A DNA stretch of 64,000 nt, taken from assembly GCA_932521025.1 (NCBI GenBank), contig OW051470.1:3706501-3770500 (forward strand), written 5' to 3'. This DNA is from Oscheius onirici. Lineage: Eukaryota; Nematoda; Chromadorea; Rhabditida; Rhabditidae. Below the pieces are notes generated by a model. The model had not been told where the DNA came from. It ran no database searches and saw only the letters and a program-made list of their open reading frames with translations. This document shows, one piece after another, positions 1-10,200 of this stretch (positions are counted from its first letter, which is position 1; every line of letters begins with the position of its first letter). The translations under genes and the position numbers were made by a program.

Positions 1-2782
1 CTGGAGAATTCGAAACAAAGAGAGCTGAAAACAGTTGTGATGAAAATAAAGTGGTCACCTGGAAGAGACGACAGTGCATTTTCAGATCGAAAGCAACTCG
101 ATGGAGCATTTTGACAAGAGCTTTGTTTAGGTCGGCCGAGTTTTTGTCGAAATCATTTAGAAGGAATAGGTACCTGAATCGTTAAATTAATAAAAACGAA
201 AGTTCAAACTTGCCATTTAATAACGTCGGCAGCGGCGAACCGGACGACATATCCATCGAAATCAAACTGAACTTCTTTCGTCTCGTAGTCACTTTCTTCG
301 TCTTCTTCATCACTGCCATCGTACTCGTCCATCATTTCCGACGTACCGAAACGATTCTCGGCCTCCTGCTCCGCTTTGATAAGAGTTTCGGCAATCTCGT
401 TCAGGTTCGTATAGAAGATATTTCGCAACTCGACGAATTCCTCTTCTGGTTGAATGCCGCTTGAGCCGAAAATGTCGTCAGAGTACCAGATATCACGACA
501 TTTTCGATATAGACCGGCAGCTTCGACAGACCTCTTTTCTCTTAGTGCCCGCTGGATTCGAAGCATTGCGAATTGTCTGAAGTTGAGCTTTATAAACTTT
601 TGTAAAAAAAAAAAACTCACTGATGCTCTTCGTCAGTGCTGTTCAACAAAGAGTTGATGACTACTTGATCTTCTGGCAATTCTTCGTGTCCCATCAAACC
701 GTCACTAAGATCTTCGCAGATTTTAGCCCAAATGAGATCGAGTCGCTCTTCTGGCCAAACATCACAAGGAGATTTTGAAGGATTTTGGTTGATTTGAGGC
801 TTTTTAGCTACAATCAAAGTTCATGAGAGTACAATTTAGATCACAAACCTCTCTTCTTCCCGCTCTTTTTCTTGTGTCGTTTCAGAACCGATTGCAATTC
901 TCCGCTCTTGACACACTTCTCCATCATTCGGAAATAATAGTGTGTTGCAAGAGCCAATTCTTGCAGAAACGTCTTAGAAACGGTAGCTGGCTGGAATTTT
1001 TTCAGGATGGAAATGGCCAGGTCACGATATTCTTGGACGCTGAGAATGTGCCTACAGACAGCTCTGGCTGCTTCTTTGTCTTCGGCATTGCCGTCTTCTG
1101 CCATGTACTGTGTGCTACAATATTTTGTTTCAAAAACAAAAAGAAAAAAAGCTTACAAAAGAATGAGCTCCTTGTAAGCTGTTACGGCATATTGTGCTCG
1201 AACGCCATACGGTCGGCCTTCCTTTTTCTGAAGAGTAGCATTTTCAAGATATTGGTCGATTTTGATTTGAAGATTGTGGAAAGCATCAACTCCGAGACAA
1301 GATTCTACCTGAATCGATCATGTTCCAAATACCAAAAGATTCCTACGGATCTAGAGCTCATTTTCGAAAGACGACAGTAGCGGAGAAAGAATCGCATAAC
1401 GAGGAAAAAGTGAATGTCGGCATTTTTCTGAGTAAGAGAACCAGTTCTTTCCAGAGCAGCCGTTTTACAATTCCGCATCAGGCGATTAAAGCCGTTTGCC
1501 AGAACTTCTTCGAGAAAAGTTTTCATTCGGAGACGAAGCTCCAAAGATGAGAGATGTTGCTCTTCTTTGCCTTCGCAGAGCCGTCTGTTTTTCGAAACTC
1601 GGACCTTTTTCTTCCTCTCGTCCAGAAAAGAAAGTTTGTTGATGTCCATTACTGGTCTGAATTGATTTCTTTTTTCAAATGAAATAGAGTTTACTTTGCT
1701 GTGAAAAACTTGTTCTCCTTGTTGATAGTGCTTATTCCATCGACCCAATAGGTTCCGGCAAATCGAGAATGTCGACTGGCCAGCATTCGTCGTTTGGTGT
1801 CGGCTATTCGCGACTGCTCTTTTTCGAAAAGATCTCGTAGTTCTTGATCTGCTTTTTCACGTTCTTCGTCACTTCTTCCAACGGCTGCAGCGATAATGTC
1901 CTCTGGTTTCTGAAGAGCGTCTATTTCAAAGAACGGAATTATCCTACATGTTCTTTGACAACGTAACCAATAATTTCCAAGACGGCGAGATGAAAATCTT
2001 TTTCTTGCGACTGTGAGGCAATGTGGATAAACACCTGAAGGAAATCTGTGAGGAGTAATAAAAAAAGACATACATTTTGGATGCCCGAGTTCAAAAAGGC
2101 TAAAATGACTCTATCGTGAGAGTTGGATTCAAGCATTGTTCGTTTTTCGTCGTGGACAGAAGGTGAAATTGAGAGAATATAGCGAATAAGAACGGCTATT
2201 CTTTCCATGACGAGTCGATCTTCCTCTGTACGTTCGTCCCATTCCTGTATTTTACATTTTAATTGAAACAACATTGAAATACCGTTTGAATAAAGTATTT
2301 TTCCAACTTGAGCTTCAAGATATCGAAGAGATCCGAATCGGCGAAGGCTAGTTTTGCTTTTCTCAGATTGTCTTCGAGCTGGAAACACAGCTTGGCCTGA
2401 TCCATTCCTTCCGGTTGTTTTCCCATGAAAGTCACTAGCGTCGGCTGTACAAGATTCACCATCAGTCTGAACTTTACGTGTGCTTGAAAATTGAAAAAAA
2501 CCTACCTAAGAACAACGTCGAACATCTGTTCATCGTCCTGCTTCGCCTTCAACAGGGGAATGAGATCGTTTTCGACTATATTTCGCTCCCCGATTATTCT
2601 TCTAGCTATATAGTGGTTGTCGTCTGTTCGAAGATAGCGAATAAGGTCTCTCATTGTTTCTGAAAAAAAGGTACATTTAGTTTCACAACGATCTTACCAT
2701 AACAGTCAGGCTCTGGGCAGTATTTCCCGCCATCGTCAATGTAGCCAAGTGCTGATACTGCTCCTTGCACAATGACTTCCAT
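1..2782 (-). CDS. tim-1: Timeless/Tof1-type replication fork protection protein (3' end outside window)
   Basis: Multi-exon gene on the minus strand that leaves the window at base 1, so the C-terminus is missing. Timeless pairs with Tipin to stabilise stalled replication forks and supports sister-chromatid cohesion and checkpoint signalling in the nucleus. The first exon starts at ATG 2782 and encodes a short lead ending in PEPDCY. It splices to RDLIRYLRTDDN (about 2660), followed by NDLIPLLKAKQDD and MVNLVQPTLVTFMGKQPEG (near 2460), matching the conserved Timeless N-terminus in order. Further on come RFFLRYCRLSK (about 1360), FLQELALATHYYFRMMEKCV with a basic stretch (841-1100), an acidic linker (about 300), and near base 100 a segment with LHRVAFDLKMHCRLFQ, the Timeless C-terminal core. 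Introns are 40-60 nt. It is of the replication (timeout) type rather than a clock-specific Timeless, as inferred from the motifs. The family call is firm; exact exon edges are not all resolved. Confidence 0.9.
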
Positions 2783-3107
2783 CTCCCGGCTGAAATCACA
2801 AATATAATAAACACAAAAAGAGGAAAGTTGAACAAATCGAAGTGAAAAATCAAAAGTGGAAAATATTTTGTTCGAATTCTGGAAATTCGCGCGCTGGCAA
2901 CGGAGCGCAAGTGGCGGGAAAACAAATAAAACCCAATGTTATCTTCGCCTCTCTCGTGAACGTTTCTGGACAAATTTGTTTTTCAAGATAGCTACAAATT
3001 TCTGGCAATGAGTACAATAAACTACTTTGCAATAGTAATCACGTGCAGACGATAGAAACTGCTCAGTACAACAAGGATAAAAAAAGGGACAAAGAACTTT
3101 CATAATT
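2783..3107. other. intergenic region between Timeless start and phospholipase 3' end
   Basis: About 325 bases separate the Timeless start codon from the phospholipase poly(A) signal on the same strand. The stretch is AT-rich, with a GC-rich patch near 2885-2920 (gcgcgctggcaacggagcgc). It presumably holds the Timeless promoter or trans-splice site. I see no further coding exon. Confidence 0.4.
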
Positions 3108-3113
3108 TTTATT
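3108..3113 (-). terminator. AATAAA poly(A) signal of the phospholipase gene
   Basis: AATAAA on the minus strand, 14 nt after the TAA stop at 3127-3129. This gives a very short 3' UTR, as for other genes in the window. Confidence 0.7.
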
Positions 3114-3126
3114 GCGGTTAAAGTAG

Positions 3127-4701
3127 TTATTCGTCTTTTGAGTTGGCCGTAGAACATTTGGCCGGTTGTTTCTTGAGACGCAGCAGTCTGACCAGTCTGT
3201 CCAGATCCGAGGACGCGTCTCCATGCACGTAGACCTCTGTCTCCCAGAGCATATCCATCAAGATGTCGATGTTTGTCGTGTCGAGTGGCACATCAGTCGA
3301 GAGTTCGGGTGTGAAGCGAAAGTACGGAATCTCGAGGCTGTGACACCATTCCCTCGCATATCGAACAGGCTGGCCATTAGAGGAAGTGCACTCTTTGATC
3401 AGAACTTGCATCATATTCTTGGCCGATTTGAAAGCTGCCATGATGTTTTGAGCAATCTTCCACGGATTTTTCTTCGCCATTACTTTGGTCACATTTACAT
3501 CGATTCCTTCCGTCAGTTCTACAGGAGATTGACCCGTTCCCAAAGATATTATGACGCCCATCTTCTTCTCGGCCGCTTCCTTCCTGATTCCATCCGTCAA
3601 TCCGAAATACTTTTCCAGCTTGTTCACAAGCATAAAGTCAGTCAACAGCGCCAGAGTCGGATTGTTGGCAACGATACCGCCGTCGGTATAACCATGGAAC
3701 GAGTCAAAGTAGTATGGAGCGGCTGAGGTACATCTGGCAGCCTTCCAGATGAGAATACGGTCCGGATCGAGGAACTGGTACTTTTCCATCATGGCGTCTG
3801 GTATACGAGGACGGTAGTTTCGGAAGAGAATCATACTGATCGGGGTCTTTCGAGAGTCGGCCACAGTCACGAAGAACTTCTTGTGTCGAATAGTGCTCAT
3901 CCGAGCATCTCCAAACTGTTTGCGCATGACCGTCTCTATTCCAATCGAATTGTGTTTCGGAAACTTGCTCTTGTTCCCGCAGAAGATGTTTTTAGTTTTG
4001 CGAAAGAGAGCATGTCGGAAGAAGCTCAACGATGCTCCTGTAGCTGTCATCAGACCGAAGATGCCGCCACAACTGGTTCCTCCTACCCAGTCCACGTAGT
4101 CCATCAGCTGTCCTTCCAATCTGTGTTCAAGATGGAGCAGAATTTGAGCGTGGATGAATCCTCTCGCTCCACCTCCATCGAAACAAAGACCCACATGTTC
4201 ATGTTCGTCCCAAACCGTCTTGTTGTCACAGAGCATGTCGTTGACCAGACTCTGCACATCTCCTTTCTTCTTCTGAATGTGAAGCAGATTGTGTAGATCG
4301 TCTTTCACGTCCTCTCCATGAGCTAATTGTTCGGCTGTCTTTCCCTCATTGTTCTTCACTTTCCAAATCCTCTCCGGAGCTGCCAACACGATCAGCATGC
4401 GACAGGTCCTTTGGTTTCCACATTCGGCTGCCAGATGTAGAGCCGTGTTGCCGTCTTCGTCCTGACTTGTCATGCTCTGTCTCCTCATGAAGAGAGCGTA
4501 GATAGCGTCGTTGTCGCCCATCATAGCAGCCTTGAAGAGTTTTTCCTTGTTTTCCTTCTTCAGACAGTGCTTGTAGTTGTAGTCGCTGTCCGACGGAATG
4601 GCTCCACTGGTCTTTCGTGAGCCACGAGACATCTGCCTACCGTCCTCCACCAAGTATTGCGTCCTCTTGGAACTCGTATTTCTATTCAGATTGCCTTTTT
4701 T
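3127..4701 (-). CDS. Patatin-like, calcium-independent phospholipase A2 with ankyrin repeats
   Basis: iPLA2/PNPLA-family lipase expected to cleave the sn-2 acyl chain of phospholipids with a Ser-Asp dyad. The long exon is open from an acceptor at 4702 to the stop at 3127. An ankyrin repeat (DEDGNTALHLAAECGNQRTC) lies in the N-terminal part, around 4400-4470. The patatin domain follows with every key element: glycine-rich oxyanion loop DGGGARGF, nucleophile elbow GTSCG, and the catalytic Asp in DGG of GYTDGGIVANNP. This order is that of PLA2G6. At about 510 residues it is shorter than PLA2G6 (about 800), with only one or two visible ankyrin repeats, so an N-terminal exon may be missing or the family member is short, as is common in nematodes. 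The first in-frame ATG is at 4632. The frame is open upstream to the acceptor, so at least one 5' exon is likely between 4705 and 4829 and I could not fix it. Confidence 0.9.
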   Translation of the reverse strand, partial: KKGNLNRNTSSKRTQYLVEDGRQMSRGSRKTSGAIPSDSDYNYKHCLKKENKEKLFKAAMMGDNDAIYALFMRRQSMTSQDEDGNTALHLAAECGNQRTCRMLIVLAAPERIWKVKNNEGKTAEQLAHGEDVKDDLHNLLHIQKKKGDVQSLVNDMLCDNKTVWDEHEHVGLCFDGGGARGFIHAQILLHLEHRLEGQLMDYVDWVGGTSCGGIFGLMTATGASLSFFRHALFRKTKNIFCGNKSKFPKHNSIGIETVMRKQFGDARMSTIRHKKFFVTVADSRKTPISMILFRNYRPRIPDAMMEKYQFLDPDRILIWKAARCTSAAPYYFDSFHGYTDGGIVANNPTLALLTDFMLVNKLEKYFGLTDGIRKEAAEKKMGVIISLGTGQSPVELTEGIDVNVTKVMAKKNPWKIAQNIMAAFKSAKNMMQVLIKECTSSNGQPVRYAREWCHSLEIPYFRFTPELSTDVPLDTTNIDILMDMLWETEVYVHGDASSDLDRLVRLLRLKKQPAKCSTANSKDE

Positions 4702-4828
4702 CTAGAAACAACATAGAGTATTTATTGAATCTACAAAACTAAACGTAATAGACAATTTCGTCTTCATCTAAACCTTCGTGCAAATGAAGAACTTCGTATT
4801 TCAACTGCTCTAAACTCGCTTTGATTAG

Positions 4829-5486
4829 TCATTTTGTTAACTGATCCTCACCATAACCATCCTTTGATTTCTTCTTGTTGAACATAACAGAGTTTGATCC
4901 CTCAGTTCTTCCTAAACTCTGAGCCAGACAGACGAGGATAAAGTAGATGGAACCGGGGGCATTGAAAATGTGCACGGCGTCGATTGCACCGTTTAGGAAA
5001 CGGAAAAAATCCGTCCTACTTGTAGACAGGAGCTGAAAAGACATAGAATTCATAAGATCAAAAGCTTCCGGATGAGCAAATCTGAATAATTCTCGCTGGA
5101 CCAACCTCGAATAGACTCATGTGAAGCAGAATAAGCGAGAGGGTGAAGTTGGCGAACATCCACGTAACCCAGGAAACTATCAGGAAGACGGAGCCGTCCT
5201 ATACTAATTTGAAACAAAGAGAGTTTTGTTCTCACCTTTCGGTACGCGTTGAACATGGAGAAAGACACACAGATACCCATTGCACTGATCAGAGCTTGAA
5301 GAACTGAAACGTATTTTGGGGTTGAAAAAAGTTGGAACAGACTTTGCCATTCGACCGCCTCGTCGACTGATTGGTTCTTGAAGGACACGATGTAGATCAC
5401 GACGCGAATCGCGTAGAAAGATGACCAAAAGAGGGAAAAAATGGCACACTGATGGAAAGTCTTTCGTTCAAAATGAGTTTTACCCA
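4829..5486 (-). CDS. Unrecognised four-segment membrane protein
   Basis: I do not recognise this family. Exons read from ATG 5486 through a 31-40 nt intron (donor near 5236, acceptor TATAG near 5200) and a second short intron near 5041-5105, to the stop at 4829. The product is about 190 residues. Four hydrophobic stretches are visible: AIFSLFWSSFYAIRVVIYIV, VSVLQALISAMGICVSF, SVFLIVSWVTWMFANF with ILLHM, and APGSIYFILVCLAQSL. A lysine-rich tail (FNKKKSKDGYG) follows. The tetraspan layout suggests a small integral membrane protein, but no claudin, tetraspanin or receptor signature is present. It lies about 130 nt upstream of the phospholipase coding exon on the same strand, a spacing compatible with a nematode operon. 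An additional exon upstream of 5486 cannot be excluded. Confidence 0.5.
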
Positions 5487-6024
5487 TTTTCTGAAACAAG
5501 ACTTCTGACCGGTTTGACAAGATCTATGCAAATTGTAAAAGACCAGTGCGAGATCATAGAAAGACAATTGCCATAATGAGCACTGCAGTTTGAAGGTTTG
5601 AAGGGCTTGGTGTTGGGCGGAGACTCGCGAATTGCAAGTGACAAACTCTCGGCTGAGCACGAACAAGAGATTAGAATCCTCTCAAAGGGACGACGAGAGG
5701 TGAGATTTGCCGTCAAATGGCTTGATTAATAGCTCCCATTTTCAGGTTTGGGTTATGTGTATCTCGCTCTCTTCAAGAGCATAAATCCAGACAGTTAGAA
5801 AGAGGGGACTCTAATTGGAGCAGGAGGAATCAATTACGCTAATCCAGAGGGAGTGTCCTTTTGACTCGTCGAGAAGAGAGGTGAATGTTCGCATCCAATT
5901 TGGCAGGACGAACAAGGCAGGAAATGAGAAACGCCGTGTGAACGAAGGTTTATAGGCTGATGGTCAATAAAGCAAATTGCTTTATAGGGACAGGGTGTCA
6001 CTCCAAATGACCGACAACAGGAAG
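5487..6024. other. intergenic region upstream of the membrane protein
   Basis: No gene recognised. Short open frames here lack splice-consistent continuations. The stretch probably contains the promoter of the minus-strand membrane protein gene. Confidence 0.3.
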
Positions 6025-6307
6025 TAGACATGGCTGACGGGCCGGGCTTGGGCCTGAAAAGCCCGGCCTGCTGGCCGACCCGCGGGGAAATTTTGGAAAA
6101 AGGGGTGTTTTTTTACCAAAATCTGCATTTTTTCGTCATTTTTAGTAAAAAAAAAAAGTCTAACAAAATATAACAATACATATTATTTTTCATTGATTTA
6201 GTTCTAGAATGCGCTATAATATGACCATCTTCATTTTTGGTCCGATCCCGGTCCGACGGCCAAGTCTGGGGACCAGGCTGAGGCGGGCCGGCCCGGAGCC
6301 ATGTCTA
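6025..6307. mobile_element. hAT-like MITE, family A (TIR TAGACATGGCT), with 8-bp target duplication
   Basis: A 283-bp non-autonomous element. Its ends are inverted copies (TAGACATGGCT... at left, ...AGCCATGTCTA at right) with GC-rich GGGCCGGGC sub-termini around an AT-rich centre. It is flanked by the perfect 8-bp direct repeat ACAGGAAG at 6017-6024 and 6308-6315. An 8-bp duplication is the hallmark of hAT transposition. A truncated relative lies at 8604-8823, sharing the central motif ccgatcccggtccgacggcc. No coding capacity. Confidence 0.8.
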
Positions 6308-6649
6308 ACAGGAAGTGTACCAGGAAATCCTCTCTCACTTTTATAGGATTTCAAAAATGGATAGAAGGGGACAAATCAAAATCATCAGATTTCTGCTGGT
6401 AAGAGTGGTTCGATAGACGTGTTGTGCGAGGCGGAATTACAATCCAGACTCATCTTTATGTCACAGACTAAGCCGTGTAAGTCTCACGAGCATGGAGGCA
6501 AATAGAAGTACGAAGAGCGAGGGAATAGGACACTTTCTGGATAAGGCAAGGTATCTTGTTGCACCACTCTATTTGTTTCAACATTTACAATCTTTGAGGC
6601 CACGAAATAAAGAGACAAAGAACTGTTTGACGATTCCACAGATATATGG

Positions 6650-6853
6650 GTTTCTCTAGATATATTCATCGAGACGCACAATATGGATCGGCCCATATGT
6701 TAGCTGTTAATATAACTTGTACATAGAGATACTTATATAGTATGTATGTATCTCGATACTACTATATATAGTATCTCGATGTACAAGTTATATTAACAGC
6801 TGACATATGGGCCGATCCATATTGTGCGTCTTGATGAATATATCCAGGGAAAC
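6650..6853. repeat. Near-perfect 83-bp inverted repeat (fold-back hairpin)
   Basis: Arms 6650-6732 and 6771-6853 are inverted copies with only a few mismatches. They are separated by about 38 bp of TA-rich loop (tatgtatgtatctcgatact). Transcribed, this would form a long hairpin. I found no clear target duplication, so the class is unknown. It lies just upstream of a possible 5' exon of the RBR gene. Confidence 0.75.
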
Positions 6854-6929
6854 GAATGTTCTGAACATTCTGAACTCGAAATTCAGAGTAAGTATACTGC
6901 ACAGAAAAACTGATATGTATCATCTTCAG

Positions 6930-7207
6930 TATACTTGGGCAACTCGACTCGAGTCGAGTCGAGCTCGATTTGAGCCACGTCGGCTCGACTCGACATGGCC
7001 CACGAGCCGACTCTACTTGGCCCGCGAGTCGAGTCGAGCCGATTTTTTAAAGATTATTTGGCTCAACAAACGGGAAATAACAAAAGATTTTCTTCATTTC
7101 TTCGTATTTGAGCCGCGAAAAAAAAATCGACTCGACTCGCGAGCCAGCTCGAGCCGACTCGACATCATAGCTCGTGACTCGACTTTTCGACTCAACGCCC
7201 AAGTATA
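6930..7207. mobile_element. hAT-like MITE, family B (TIR TATACTTGGGC), inserted at a splice acceptor
   Basis: A 278-bp element with ends TATACTTGGGC and GCCCAAGTATA, an interior rich in degenerate GACTCGAGTCGAG motifs, and a perfect 8-bp flanking duplication ATCTTCAG (6922-6929 and 7208-7215). The duplication is itself the polypyrimidine-AG end of an intron, so the acceptor now exists twice. A second copy with its own 8-bp duplication is at 20864-21142. No open frame of its own. Confidence 0.85.
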
Positions 7208-7215
7208 ATCTTCAG

Positions 7216-10200
7216 AGTGTGGCCAGACAGGTTCTTCGAGTCCTAGATCTAGCAAATTCTCAGAAGAATTCAACTTGAACAAAGTAAGTTCTTTTTCCTG
7301 AACTCCAATCTCAATGAACTGTCAGATGCCGGACGGAACGAATCTATTCCAGATGACTGTCTTCTCTTTCAAAGTAAGAGGAAAACATTTTCAATTCTCT
7401 TTTCTCACAAGCAAAACTTTACTACTGATGCGAGCAGGCTTGTTGATTCTGTGTTATTGAGCTGCGGCCAGGTTGGACTTTGCGGCGGGCTAAAAAAATT
7501 CATTTCGCATTTTTGTTTGTTTCCAAATACGTCCCCCGATTAGATTTAGTTTTGTCATCAGAAAAATTGGAAGAAAATCGAAGAAAACTGCTATTTTTAC
7601 CGATTTTCGTCAAAAAACCGCATTTTCTTCTATTTTTGTTGTCAGTTTCCGATTTTCTTCCAATTTTTCTGATGGCAAAACTAAATCTAATCGGGGGACG
7701 TATTTGGAAACAAAAAAATCAGATAAAAATTCGAAATAAATTTTTTTAGCCCGCCGCAAAGTCGAACCTGGCCGCAGCCCAGACCGCAGCGCAGGTTTTC
7801 AACAAGCCTGGATGCGAGCGTAAAGACAACGTTTTGGGAACAGCTGAGAAAAGGGCTGGCAGAAAACGGGTCTCGCCGCGATTGAAGCGGGTCCTATCAT
7901 GAAAGTTGATACCCTATAAATTGAACATGCTCGACGATTTTTCTACTTCTTTTTCCATCTTTCCTGAAATATTTGAAAATTTGAGGCAGGGGAAAGAGGA
8001 GAAGAACGATCTATTTTAAAATGCGCTACCGTCAGTGTGTGTGAAGCTGAGATTTGTGGCTCGTGTATTGCAAGCGTTTAGTGCGCCGCGCGCGCGATCC
8101 GGGTTCGATCCCCGTTGGGGACTAATTTTTTTGCTTTGAATTTTTGAGTTCCAAATGATGATGCGTGCATGTGTGTTTTTTTTCTTCTTTTTCATGTTTT
8201 GCACTTTTGGGACTATTGCGAGCCGCAGGCGAGGTGTAAGTCAACGGGTCAAGTGCGGAGACTTTTTTCGGTACTGTTGCGAGCCAACAGCAAGATCTAA
8301 GTTTTATCACAAGTTTGTGGCCGTGTTTTTCTTCTTCAATGGAAGGTGTGTAAGTGTTGCCGCGCTACTGTGCATAGGGACAGAAGGACAGCGGGACAGA
8401 GAGACGGGGGTAGAGGGATAGATAGAGATCTGTCTCTGTACTTTCAGACCTTGCAGATTGTCTTTTTGCTTCGTGTACAGTATTTAAGCTACTCTTATCT
8501 ATTAATTGATCTGGAGAGGGATCAAGCAGCAAACTGTTAACTCTTATGTTTTGAAAGGACAAAACTAAGTCATTTAGCCCCGGAGGGGCGTAGCACAACT
8601 TGTTTTTAGAAAAAAGATTTTTTTTTTTCACCAAAATGTGCATTTTTTTCATCATTTTTAGTGAAAAAGGTCAGCAAAATATAACAATATTACTATTCAT
8701 CTATTTAGTTCTAAAATACACTAATATGACCAGCTTCATTTTTTGTCTGATCCCGGTCCGATGGCCAAGTCTGGGAAGCGGGCCCTGGTGGGCCGGCCCA
8801 GGCCCGGCCCGTTCCCATGCCTAAACTCGTCTTTCTGTTACCCTTTTTACCTCCGATTTATTGGGAAAAAAACATCAAAACTCTTATATAATCTATTAGA
8901 CAAGTTGTGCTACACCCCTCCGGAGCTAAGTGACTTAGTTTTGTCCTTTTCAAAACAGATAACAGTTAAAGGGACAGTTCCTCTGTCCTTCTGTCCCTCT
9001 AACTTACATCTCGCCTGCGGCTCGCAATAGTCCCAAAAGTGCACAACAGGAAAAAAAAAAGAAAAAAAACACACATGCACGCATCATCATTTGGAACTCA
9101 AAAATTCAAAGCAAAAAAATTAGTCCCCAACGGGGATCGAACCCGGATCGCGCGCGCGGCGCACTAAACGCTTGCAATACACGAGCCACAAATCTCAGCT
9201 TCACACACACTGACGGTAGCGCATTTTAAAATAGATCGTTCTTCTCCTCTTTCCCCTGCCTCAAATTTTCAAATATTTCAGGAAAGATGGAAAAAGAAGT
9301 AGAAAAATCGTCGAGCATGTTCAATTTATTAGTATGTTTTTTTCTTGAAGTAAATTTTTCGACTTATTTTAGACGCCGACCAATCTTGACAAACTAAATG
9401 CCGAATTTGCTGCTATTGGCGAATACCTGGCGACGGAGGAGAATGCAACTATTATGCAGTCGACCTTCGAACCTATCGACATGAATCCCACTGACGAGAG
9501 AAACTTGGAAGAAGTGATCTGGCTGAAGACACAAGATCGAATGGTTCCCATCCCTTCTGACATCTACAAATTCGACAAGAGCATGTTTGTCTTGAAGGAG
9601 CGCGTACACCCTCCCGATCGTCTCAAAACGAAGGTACGATATTATAGTTGCTTTTCAAACGTTATTTTCAGCCTGACAATGTTGTGACCAGTGTAGCTCA
9701 ATGTAATGCTCCTGAGCCTTTTGATGAGAAAGAGCTTTCCTTTATGAAGCCGTTCCTGTATGACACTTCTCGTAAACCGCAAAAGTACTCGAGAGAAGAG
9801 ACGGTTCGAAGAGGCGAAGAGGATGCGAAAAACACCAAACGCGAATATGAAGGTCAACGAGCCAAAAAAGAAGTGCAAGCAAGTTGGTCAACGGCCCTTA
9901 TGACCGACAAGATTCGAAAAATTGATCCCGATGACCAGGTTATTTCTGTTCTTTCTCTCGCTTATCCTAATTTTCAAGCGAGTTTCATGCATCCGTGTTC
10001 AGATTGGCAGCTCGTCTAGCGACCCATATGGCAGATATTCTGTCTTTGTTCCCGTTGCCGGTTGGACCAACGAAGAAGCTAATTTCAAGAAGACGCACGT
10101 TATTATAGCTAATATATTACAAATATTTTGTTTAGAGTTGTACAACAAGCCAAGTTTCCTATCCTCACTGACATTGTCTCGCTACGTGGGTTGGCCAGCA

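Larger units (their letters stand above)
7916..9329. mobile_element. 1.4-kb fold-back element with long inverted arms
   Basis: Left arm from ATAAATTGAACATG (7916) to about 8240 is repeated inverted from about 9000 to 9329. A second inverted block continues inward (8551-8603 against 8900-8955, sharing tcatttagccccggaggggc). The arms contain a tRNA-like segment with a B-box. A truncated family-A MITE sits in the loop (8604-8823). No transposase and no clear target duplication. It fills most of RBR intron 7374-9372. Confidence 0.75.

Noticed and set aside
6484-7208. Two frames both starting MGRSILCV
   Set aside because: They come from the two arms of the inverted repeat 6650-6853 and are not genes.
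8055-8131. Functional tRNA gene
   Set aside because: The B-box is good, but acceptor and anticodon stems do not close; it is duplicated only as part of a repeat.
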